A stretch of DNA of 5,090 nt from assembly GCA_013811975.1 (NCBI GenBank), contig JACCUF010000462.1, positions 1 to 5,090 on the forward strand. The letters are read 5' to 3'. The notes beneath the pieces were generated by a model that saw nothing but the letters and a program-made list of their open reading frames with translations, was not told where the DNA came from and did not search any database. A program made the translations under genes and the position numbers. The DNA is from Geodermatophilaceae bacterium. GTDB taxonomy: Bacteria; Actinomycetota; Actinomycetes; Mycobacteriales; Geodermatophilaceae. Shown here one piece after another: positions 1 to 5,090 of the stretch (its first letter is position 1; each line of letters starts with the position of its first letter).

Positions 1-1748
1 GTCTCCTCGATCACCAGGCTGCCGTGGCCCGCGTCGAATCGGTACACCTCGTGGTCGTGACCGCTTGCGGCGAGGGCGGCTAGGTAGTTTTCGATCTGGC
101 GCAACGGACATCTCGGGTCGTTGGCCCCGGCCATCACCATGACCGGTGCCCGTACGGCGGCCACGTAGCTGATCGGTGACGACCGTCGATAGCTATCGCC
201 GATCTCGGCCGGGGACCCGCCGAACAGGGCTCGGTCGAAGGCCCGCAGGCCCTCCATCTCGTCCTCGTACGCGGCGAGATAGTCGGCCACCGGGACCTCG
301 GCGACGCCAGCCGCCCACCGTTGCGGCTGGGTACCTAGTCCGAGCAGGGTCAGGTAACCACCCCAGGAGCCGCCGGTGAGGATGCAGCGGGCCGGGTCGG
401 CCAAACCCGTCGAGACCGCCCAATCGTGTACAGCTGCGATGTCATCGCACTCGGTCAGCCCCGGACGTCCGGTCAGCGCGTCACGCCAAATGGAGCCATA
501 CCCGGTCGATCCGCGGTAGTTGACGTGTACGACCGCATAGCCGGCCTCGACGTAGGCAGCCCGGCGCGCGCGGAACGCGTCTTCGTCAGAGGATTCGGGC
601 CCGCCGTGGATCAGGAATGCGGCTGCGTGCGGGGCCCGGCCATGCGGCGGACGTACGACCAAGGCGTGGATCGCACCACCGGGGCCCTCGACCCAAGCAT
701 CTTCCACCGGGAAGGCTTCCGGCGGCTGCTCGCCCGGAGCGGCGAGCACGAGACCGCCGCCGACCGCCCGGATCGCGGGCGGCTGCACCGAGGACGACCA
801 GGCGAACTCCACCGCGCCGTCCGGGCGAGCGGTCGCCCCGCTGACCACGCCCGGTGCGGTGTCGAGACGGTGCAGGGACTGCTCGCCCAGCTCATACTGG
901 TAGAGCTCGGTACGAGCGGCGAAGTCATGACTGATCAGCAGCGCGGTGCCATCGGGATACCAACTGCCGTTGACCTCACCGGGCAGGTCGAGCAGGATCT
1001 CGGTCTCCTTGGCGGCGGCCACATCCCAGATCAGGAGTTCAGGTCGGCCGCGTCGTTCGTGACCGACCAGGAGACGAGGATCTCCGGCGATCGGCGCGAA
1101 TCCCAGGCTGGAAAGCCCGAGGTCCTCACCGTCCCACTTCTCGGCGATCGTCGCACCATCCACAGTAGACACTATCCGTAATGCCATGTGCCGGGCATCA
1201 CCGTGCTCAGAATGGCCTACTGCGAGGAGGGCTTCATCACGTGATAGCCCGCCGACGTACGCCGTCTCCTCGTGTTCATAGAGCACGATCGTCGAGCCCT
1301 CGGCCACACAGCGGAGTAGTTGCGTGCCGTCGTCGGTGCTGCGACCGATCACGGCTATGCGGTGACCGATGCTCAGACCGGCGGAGTACGCCGGCTCGAC
1401 CCCTGGCGCTGCGGGTACATCCGCACCCCCAACGAAGGGCTGGACCGTCCACTGCCCCCACTCGTCACCGTCGGTGTCTGCGAACCACCAGATCCGATCG
1501 CCATCGGGTGTGAGCGCGCCGGACAGCGTGCCGTTGGGGCGGTCGGTCGCCTGTCGGTGAGTCTCAGTGGCGCGGTCCCAGGCGTAGAGCTCGACGATGC
1601 CGGTTTGGTCGGAGAGGTAGAGGCACCGGTCGGGGGCATCGAGTGCCCAATCCGGCAGGGTGACGCGTGGGGCCCGGAAGCGGGCCTGCCAGCGGGCGTT
1701 CGTACGTGCATCGAGTCCGGGCACGTCAGCTGGGGCGGCGGGGTTCAT
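1..1748 (-). CDS. S9 family (prolyl oligopeptidase-like) serine peptidase, 3'-partial
   Basis: The frame is open from ATG at 1748 to the window edge, giving 582 codons with no stop. I translated it by hand. Residues about 30-340 look like a beta-propeller, with repeated Tyr/Trp-Asp blade endings such as LYAWDRATE and LLIWDVAAA, and PDG turns. The C-terminal alpha/beta-hydrolase domain follows: oxyanion-region HGGP at 381-384, NYRGSTGYG at 410-418, nucleophile elbow GGSWGGY with Ser461, Asp544 in GANDPRCP, and His575 in DAGHGS. This is the complete S9 triad in the right order. Family knowledge says such enzymes cleave short peptides, probably in the cytosol, since no signal peptide is seen. 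Because His575 is near the C-terminus in this family, probably only a few tens of residues are missing. An in-frame GTG at 1754 is an alternative start two codons earlier. The gene diverges from a TetR gene. Its substrate is unknown, and a dipeptidyl or acylaminoacyl peptidase cannot be separated by eye. Confidence 0.93.
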   Translation of the reverse strand, partial: MNPAAPADVPGLDARTNARWQARFRAPRVTLPDWALDAPDRCLYLSDQTGIVELYAWDRATETHRQATDRPNGTLSGALTPDGDRIWWFADTDGDEWGQWTVQPFVGGADVPAAPGVEPAYSAGLSIGHRIAVIGRSTDDGTQLLRCVAEGSTIVLYEHEETAYVGGLSRDEALLAVGHSEHGDARHMALRIVSTVDGATIAEKWDGEDLGLSSLGFAPIAGDPRLLVGHERRGRPELLIWDVAAAKETEILLDLPGEVNGSWYPDGTALLISHDFAARTELYQYELGEQSLHRLDTAPGVVSGATARPDGAVEFAWSSSVQPPAIRAVGGGLVLAAPGEQPPEAFPVEDAWVEGPGGAIHALVVRPPHGRAPHAAAFLIHGGPESSDEDAFRARRAAYVEAGYAVVHVNYRGSTGYGSIWRDALTGRPGLTECDDIAAVHDWAVSTGLADPARCILTGGSWGGYLTLLGLGTQPQRWAAGVAEVPVADYLAAYEDEMEGLRAFDRALFGGSPAEIGDSYRRSSPISYVAAVRAPVMVMAGANDPRCPLRQIENYLAALAASGHDHEVYRFDAGHGSLVIEE

Positions 1749-1761
1749 CGTCACGCTGACG

Positions 1762-1767
1762 ACGCTA
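1762..1767 (-). promoter_or_regulatory. Candidate -10 box for a leaderless S9 peptidase transcript
   Basis: On the minus strand this reads TAGCGT, matching the TANNNT pattern of actinobacterial -10 elements. Exactly seven bases separate it from the in-frame GTG at 1754, the spacing expected when transcription starts on the first base of the start codon. No clear Shine-Dalgarno lies in front of either GTG 1754 or ATG 1748, which also suits leaderless translation. No convincing -35 is seen. Six-base matches occur by chance, so this is tentative. Confidence 0.3.
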
Positions 1768-1802
1768 GTCGCCGCTCCCCGCTCTCCCGCGGTTGCGCCG
1801 CG

Positions 1803-1841
1803 TCATGATCATTGGAGTTGGCGGCGGCCAAGCGATGATGA
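1803..1841. promoter_or_regulatory. Imperfect dyad, candidate TetR operator in the divergent region
   Basis: The left arm TCATGATCATTGG (1803-1815) and right arm CCAAGCGATGATGA (1828-1841) are inverted copies, matching at about 11 positions with one gap. Two smaller palindromes are nested in it: ATGATCAT at 1805-1812 and TTGGC-N4-GCCAA at 1818-1831. TetR-family repressors bind such dyads, usually next to their own gene and often in a divergent promoter region. This one lies 28 bases before the TetR start and 55 bases before the S9 peptidase start. That it binds this regulator is inference. Confidence 0.4.
1812..1839 (+). promoter_or_regulatory. Possible promoter of the tetR-efflux operon
   Basis: A TTGGAG hexamer (1812-1817) and a GATGAT hexamer (1834-1839) are separated by 16 bases. 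They match the TTGACA and TATAAT consensus at 3 and 4 of 6 positions. Both hexamers lie inside the dyad at 1803-1841, so bound repressor would block polymerase, as in autoregulated TetR systems. The match is weak in high-GC DNA. Confidence 0.25.
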
Positions 1842-1868
1842 CGCGCAAGCACAGCCCGCGCGGCTGGT

Positions 1869-2531
1869 GTGGTGAGCACTGCCGTCAGCGCCGTCGTCCC
1901 GAACCGGCGTCCCCGGATCGAAGGCGACCGCGAGGCCGAAATCCTCGACGCCGCCGTTCGGGTGCCCGCCGATGTCGGCTACGACCGGCTGACCATGGAC
2001 ATGGTGGCCTCGGAGGCGCGGGCCGGTAAGGCGACGTTGTACCGGCGTTGGCAGAACAAGGCAGCGCTGGTCGTCGATGCGGTCTCGCGGGCCAAAGGCA
2101 TCCCGTCGCCCGACATGCCCAGCACCGGCACGTTGCGGGGCGACCTGCTCGCGTCCTGGTGTGGCCGCGAAGGTTGGAGTTCGACTCTGCCGATGTCGGT
2201 GATGGGCGGGCTCATGACCGCTCTGCACAATGACGAGGAACTCGGAGCGGCGTTCCGTGAAATCTTCTCGGGACCTCGCCAGGCGTTGGCGCGGCGGGTT
2301 TTCGAGGATGTCCGCGACCGCGGTGAAATCGCGGACGGGGTCGATCTGGATCTCGTGATGTCGCTGCTGCCCGCCGTCTGCGTTCATCACGAGTTCGTGC
2401 TCAACCGAGCACTCGACGATGTCTTCGTCGAGCGGGTGATCGACGCGGTGGTCCTTCCCGCCTGTCACGCAGAACAAAGCACGGCGCAGGCCGGTGTCGA
2501 GCCGGCCAGAACTGTCAGAACCGCCAAGTAG
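1869..2531 (+). CDS. TetR/AcrR family transcriptional regulator
   Basis: The 220-residue protein has the usual TetR length. The N-terminal DNA-binding domain covers about residues 20-70: helix 1 is EAEILDAAVRVPADVGYDRL, and the helix-turn-helix lies in about 42-63, including TMDMVASEARAGKATLYRRW, followed by the typical NKAALVVDAV. The rest (about 85-205) is an all-helical ligand/dimer domain resembling the TetR_C_11 type (TLRGDLL near 108, FREIFSGPRQAL near 148), judged by eye. The start is GTG 1869; GTG 1872 is equally possible, stops at 1836 and 1839 limit any extension, and no clear ribosome site is visible. The family normally represses an adjacent transporter and itself until a small hydrophobic ligand binds. 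Here an MFS pump gene begins 37 bases downstream on the same strand, supporting that role. No frame damage is seen, unlike in its neighbour. The ligand is unknown. Confidence 0.92.
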   Translation: MVSTAVSAVVPNRRPRIEGDREAEILDAAVRVPADVGYDRLTMDMVASEARAGKATLYRRWQNKAALVVDAVSRAKGIPSPDMPSTGTLRGDLLASWCGREGWSSTLPMSVMGGLMTALHNDEELGAAFREIFSGPRQALARRVFEDVRDRGEIADGVDLDLVMSLLPAVCVHHEFVLNRALDDVFVERVIDAVVLPACHAEQSTAQAGVEPARTVRTAK

Positions 2532-2556
2532 ACACAACCGCATCTCCCGGTCTCAG

Positions 2557-2563
2557 AGAAGGA
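2557..2563 (+). promoter_or_regulatory. Ribosome binding site of the MFS gene
   Basis: AGAAGGA lies five bases before ATG 2569. It is the clearest Shine-Dalgarno in the window and fixes the MFS start there rather than at the earlier in-frame start at 2494, inside the TetR gene. Confidence 0.7.
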
Positions 2564-2568
2564 ACACC

Positions 2569-3816
2569 ATGTCCATTGCCTCCCCACCCGTCCCGGCCGA
2601 TCCGCCCGCAGCTCCCGCAACTCTGAGCACGCCCAGCCCCCGTCTCGGACTCGCGCTGGTCCTGCTTACCGGAGCCCAACTGATGATCGTGCTCGACGCC
2701 ACGATCGTGACCATCGCGCTTCCGTCAGTCCAGGCTGAGCAGAAGTTCACCCCGGAGAACCTCTCCTGGGTGGTCACCATCTACGCCATCGCCTTCGGTG
2801 GTCTGCTGCTGCTCGGCGAAAGGTGCTCATCGCGGGCGTACTGCTTTTTTTCTTCGCCTCGTTGCTCGGCGGCATCGCCCAGGCCGAATGGCAGCTGCTG
2901 GCTGCTCGAGCGCTGCTCAACGTCCCGATCGGTCTGCTCATCGCCTTCGGGGCAGTGCGCGTCCTGTCCGAGTCGCCTCGCCAGCACGGCCGCTTCGACC
3001 TCGCAGGTGCGTTCACCGCCACGATCGGTCTGGTGTCCCTTGTCTACGGCCTAACCCAGAAGGGCCAACCCGATTCGACCTGGACCGAGTTGGGTGTACT
3101 CGGACCGATCGCCTTCGGCGTCATCGTGCTGGCGGCCTTCCTGGCCATCGAGTCCCGCTCGAGCCAGCCGCTGTTACCCGTCCGGATCGTTGCAGACCGA
3201 ACACGCGGGGTCAGCTTCGTGGTCATGCTGATCGTCGGGGCATCGATGTTCGCCATGTTGTTCTTCCTTGCGCTCTACATCCAGCAGGTGCTGGGCTACA
3301 GCCCGCTCAAATCGGGGTTGGCTTTCCTGCCGTTCAGTGCTGGCATCATCGTCGCCACCCAGACCGCGTCGGTGCTGGTGTCCCGGATGGACCCGAGGTG
3401 GATCTCCGGCGTTGGGGCTTTGCTCGGTGCCGGCGGAATGCTCGGGTTCGCCCAACTGGATGCCGACTCGACTTACTTCGGTGATGTGCTGCCCTGGATC
3501 CTGATGATGCCCTTCGGCCTGGGTCTGGTCTTCATCCCGATCACCCTGACTGCGGTCAGCCGCGTCGAGCCCAACGAGTCCGGTGTCGGGTCCGCGGTGC
3601 TCAACACGGTGCAGCAGGTCGGTGCAGCGTTGGGCCTGGCGATCCGCGGCCCAGGAACAGTTCGCGCACATCGTGCAGACCTACGGCTTCACGCAGGCCT
3701 TCATCGTGGCCGCGATCATGCTTGCGGTCGCTGGGGTGATCACCTTCGTCGGACTGAACATCCGACACCAGGATCTGGCCACCGACGGAGCGGATTCAGC
3801 CCCCGTCGCCGGCTAA
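2569..3816 (+). pseudogene. DHA2-type MFS drug-efflux transporter, broken by three internal deletions
   Basis: Three blocks of recognisable EmrB/QacA-like 14-TM transporter sequence follow one another. Block 1 (2569 to about 2817) has TM1 with the LDATIVTIALP motif (Asp43) and TM2 ending GGLLLLG. Block 2 (about 2817-3645, one frame back) runs RKVLIAGVLLF, QLLAARAL, then directly NVPIGLLIAF and on through TM7-TM13 to NTVQQVGAALGLAI. Block 3 (about 3649-3816, back in the first frame) resumes with AQEQFAHIVQTYGFTQAF, the last TM, and a stop. Missing relative to the family are motif A (GGRLADLLGRR-like), a block of about 65-75 residues between RAL and NVPIG that includes motif C, and the loop before TM14. 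Translation from ATG 2569 leaves frame at junction 1 and stops at 3054 after 161 residues. The 416 codons compare with about 480-520 in intact relatives. The intact ancestor would export drugs or other hydrophobic compounds by proton antiport. Deletion in the genome and assembly error cannot be told apart here. Confidence 0.85.
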
Positions 3817-3828
3817 GCCGCTCCGGGG
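3801..3828. terminator. Possible bidirectional terminator hairpin between convergent genes
   Basis: CCCCG (3801-3805) can pair with CGGGG (3824-3828), and CGGC (3810-3813) with GCCG (3817-3820) around a TAA loop, separated by a small internal loop. It sits exactly where the MFS and DUF1801 genes meet tail-to-tail. There is no T-tract on either side and the structure overlaps both coding ends, so the call is weak. Confidence 0.25.
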
Positions 3829-4259
3829 TGCAGCGTGCCCTGGTGACGCGCGGCTGCAGCGATCAGCGATCGCAGAGCGGACTGGCCGACATCGTCGAGT
3901 CGACTGAGCTTGAGGCTGCGCATCGACAAGGTTCCGGAGACCTGCTTGCCGCCCGCGTCCGGCAACAGTCCATCGGGATCAGGCAGGTCACCGCCGTGAT
4001 AGAAGCCGAGCGTCACATGGCCCTTGAACGGCATGAGGTAGGCGAACTGCTCGGTGAATTTCTTGGGGCCGATTCCCCACCCGGCGGACCGCTGCTTGGG
4101 CCACACGACCTCGACCGCTTCGGGAAGCACCTCGAAGATCAGGTCGCGTACGGCGGCGGCCAACTGCTGAATCTCCTCAGCGGAGGCCGACATCGCCTCC
4201 GTGAAGGTTTCGTCGTTCGTGGGCCCGTCTCGGTTCACGATGCCAGCGGCCTGTGCCAT
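3813..4259 (-). CDS. DUF1801 domain-containing protein
   Basis: A 148-residue protein beginning MAQAAGIVNRDG. The DUF1801 core spans about residues 28-140: an N-terminal helix (EEIQQLAAAVRDLIFEVLPE), VEVVWPKQRSAGWGIG (49-64), a strand region with FAYLMPFKGHVTLGFYHGGDLPDPDG (72-97), and the closing basic stretch near SMRSLKL (112-118). DUF1801 proteins are small and soluble. Some relatives (YdhG / frataxin-like Fra of Bacillus) are linked to iron handling, but no function can be assigned here. ATG 4259 is preferred because GAAGG stands seven bases before it; ATG 4193 would give 126 residues and still hold the core. The open frame continues upstream to 4439, but that extension runs through the tRNA and is not coding. 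The stop codon (3813-3815) overlaps the stop of the convergent MFS gene (3814-3816). Confidence 0.85.
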   Translation of the reverse strand: MAQAAGIVNRDGPTNDETFTEAMSASAEEIQQLAAAVRDLIFEVLPEAVEVVWPKQRSAGWGIGPKKFTEQFAYLMPFKGHVTLGFYHGGDLPDPDGLLPDAGGKQVSGTLSMRSLKLSRLDDVGQSALRSLIAAAARHQGTLHPGAA

Positions 4260-4266
4260 CGCCGGC

Positions 4267-4271
4267 CCTTC
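4267..4271 (-). promoter_or_regulatory. Ribosome binding site deciding the DUF1801 start
   Basis: On the minus strand GAAGG is followed by seven bases and then ATG 4259. It selects this start over the longer frame that runs through the tRNA and over the internal ATG at 4193. Confidence 0.55.
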
Positions 4272-4336
4272 GCACGCATTGACGAACGGCCTGACCAGAA
4301 GCTCGTCTCGAGCCTCGGGCCAGACCGGCTGATCTG

Positions 4337-4410
4337 TCGGGGTGACAGGATTTGAACCTGCGGCCTCTTCGTCCCGAACGAAGCACGCTACCAAGCTGCG
4401 CCACACCCCG
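4337..4410 (-). tRNA. tRNA-Pro (anticodon CGG)
   Basis: A complete 74-base cloverleaf folds on the minus strand. The acceptor stem is CGGGGTG with CACCCCG, all seven pairs. The D arm is GCGC-AGCTTGGTA-GCGT with one G-U pair. The anticodon stem is CTTCG/CGAAG around TTCGGGA, placing CGG at 4374-4376. The T arm is GCAGG-TTCAAAT-CCTGT. The discriminator A is at 4337. The next bases are CAG, so the CCA end is not encoded and must be added by the nucleotidyltransferase. It reads CCG, a common proline codon in high-GC genomes. It lies 77 bases upstream of the DUF1801 gene on the same strand and 90 bases downstream of the metallophosphoesterase. No integrase or attachment-site duplication is seen at its 3' end. 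Confidence 0.97.
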
Positions 4411-4423
4411 AGGGAGTCCAGCG

Positions 4424-4429
4424 AGTCTA
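4424..4429 (-). promoter_or_regulatory. Candidate -10 box of the tRNA-Pro gene
   Basis: TAGACT on the minus strand fits TANNNT and ends 13 bases before the mature tRNA 5' end, leaving room for a short leader removed by RNase P. The hexamer 16-18 bases upstream does not resemble TTGACA. The 90-base gap between the metallophosphoesterase stop and the tRNA shows nothing else. Confidence 0.35.
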
Positions 4430-4500
4430 GCTCGCGCACTCACGGCGTACAGATCAGGGCTCTCACACAGTGATGCAAGTGTTGCCGAGGCGTCGTCCGG

Positions 4501-5090
4501 TCACTTCGCGACCAGAGTCAGCAGGGTGGCCTCAGGAGGGCAGGCGAAACGCACCGGCGCGTACGGCGAGGTGCCCAGTCCAGCCGAGATGTGCAGCCAG
4601 GTGTCTGGTGCCCATCGGTGCAGCCAACGGGCCCGCGATCGATCGAGGCCGCAGTTGGTGACCAATGCCCCGTAGAAGGGGACCCTGAGCTGCCCGCCGT
4701 GGGTGTGACCGGCGAGCACCAGGTCATAGCCGTCCGTGGCGAAGGAATTGACGACTCTCGGCTCAGGGGAGTGGGTCAGACCGATTCGCAAGTCGGCCTG
4801 CGGGTCGGCGTCGCCGGCGACGTCGGCGTATCGGTCGTAGCGCAGATGCGGATCGTCGACCCCAGCGAGGGCAATCCGGCGCCCGTCGATCTTGAGGTGG
4901 CCAATTGCGTTGCTGAGATCGAGCCAGCCAGCCCTCACCATCGCGTCGCGCATGGGAAGCCAAGGCAGCTTGGTCCCGTGCACTCGCTTGTGATCGGGCC
5001 AGAAGTACTTCAACGGGTTCTTCGGCCGCGGCGCCCAGTAGTCGTTGCTGCCGAGCACGAAGGCACCCGGCCGTTCCATCAGCGGAGCCA
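4501..5090 (-). CDS. Calcineurin-like metallophosphoesterase, 5'-partial
   Basis: The frame enters at the right edge (last upstream residues Ala-Pro-Leu before an internal Met at 5079) and ends with TGA at 4501-4503, giving about 196 residues. Visible metal-site motifs of the superfamily are GSND (Asn codon 5044-5046) in the place of the usual GNHD, HSPEP (His codon 4771-4773), and AGHTHGGQ (His codons 4705-4707 and 4699-4701). The spacing and the phrases NDYWAPRPKNPLKY and GALVTNCGLDRSR are typical of an actinobacterial branch related to YkuE-like phosphoesterases. The missing N-terminus, about 100 residues by comparison with the family, should carry the DxH metal motif and perhaps a membrane anchor. 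The family hydrolyses phosphoesters with two metal ions; the substrate is unknown. The internal Met at 5079 is not the start because homologous sequence continues upstream of it. The gene faces the tRNA downstream. Confidence 0.92.
   Translation of the reverse strand, partial: APLMERPGAFVLGSNDYWAPRPKNPLKYFWPDHKRVHGTKLPWLPMRDAMVRAGWLDLSNAIGHLKIDGRRIALAGVDDPHLRYDRYADVAGDADPQADLRIGLTHSPEPRVVNSFATDGYDLVLAGHTHGGQLRVPFYGALVTNCGLDRSRARWLHRWAPDTWLHISAGLGTSPYAPVRFACPPEATLLTLVAK

Noticed and set aside
426..1181. A 251-codon open frame on the plus strand
   Set aside because: It is antisense to the S9 peptidase. It resembles no family and is low-complexity in Arg/Gly/Pro, as expected for a shadow of GC-rich coding sequence.
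1320..1808. A 162-codon open frame on the plus strand leading towards tetR
   Set aside because: It lies opposite the N-terminal part of the S9 peptidase, whose translation matches its family throughout, and shows no domain of its own.
1809..2543. A 244-codon open frame on the minus strand
   Set aside because: It is the exact antisense of the TetR gene, which has a recognisable helix-turn-helix domain. The antisense product resembles nothing.
2811..2826. Programmed -1 frameshifting at CGAAAGG to join the first two blocks of the pump
   Set aside because: A -1 slip would restore the frame, but motif A would still be missing, as would the TM4-TM6 block, and a second shift would be needed near 3647. 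Deletion explains all three more simply.
4330..4345. tRNA 3' end as an attachment site of an integrated element
   Set aside because: No integrase, no second copy of the tRNA 3' end within the window and no change of base composition next to it.
2823..4355. A 510-codon open frame on the plus strand
   Set aside because: Its first part is the middle block of the MFS relic. After about 3645 it runs out of frame through the pump's end, then antisense to DUF1801 and part of the tRNA. It is not one protein.
4260..4439. N-terminal extension of the DUF1801 protein to an ATG at 4439
   Set aside because: The extension would be translated from the tRNA itself, and a good ribosome site sits in front of ATG 4259.
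4177..4443. An 88-codon open frame on the minus strand with a GVAQLGSVLRSG-like segment
   Set aside because: This is the well-known spurious translation of a tRNA gene, and it runs across tRNA-Pro in the wrong frame for DUF1801.
1..5090. CRISPR array, insertion sequence, riboswitch or phage/defence module
   Set aside because: No regularly spaced direct repeats, no transposase or phage-like protein in any frame and no recognisable riboswitch core were seen on either strand.

Overview
This is high-GC DNA with strong G/C third-position bias and gene families typical of Actinomycetota. Nothing in it identifies a genus. It looks chromosomal: there is no integrase, transposase, CRISPR array or plasmid function. 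I see no previously undescribed system here. The most notable content is an efflux-pump locus whose transporter gene is broken at three separate points.

Left part (1-1748, minus strand): a nearly complete prolyl-oligopeptidase-family (S9) serine peptidase. It reads openly to the window edge and is cut only at its extreme C-terminus. Its Ser/Asp/His triad is visible. It diverges from the next gene across a 120-base intergenic region containing a long imperfect dyad, a plausible operator.

Middle (1869-3816, plus strand): a TetR-family repressor followed 37 bases later by a DHA2-type (14-TM) major facilitator drug-efflux gene. This is the classic arrangement of a local repressor with its pump. 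The regulator looks intact. The pump has family-typical sequence in three blocks that lie in different frames or are joined by gaps. It lacks motif A between TM2 and TM3, a block of about 65-75 residues around TM4-TM6, and a loop before the last membrane segment. As written it can produce only a 161-residue aberrant product, so I call it a pseudogene, or possibly a mis-assembled gene.

Right part (3813-5090, minus strand): a small DUF1801 protein ends tail-to-tail with the pump gene, their stop codons overlapping. Upstream of it are a tRNA-Pro(CGG) and then the C-terminal two thirds of a calcineurin-like metallophosphoesterase running off the right edge. These three share orientation. The tRNA has its own candidate -10 box and may be co-transcribed with the DUF1801 gene.

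The window therefore holds ordinary housekeeping or accessory genes around one decayed resistance/efflux module. Working hypothesis: TetR once repressed the pump from the divergent region, and the regulator is now left without a functional target next door.
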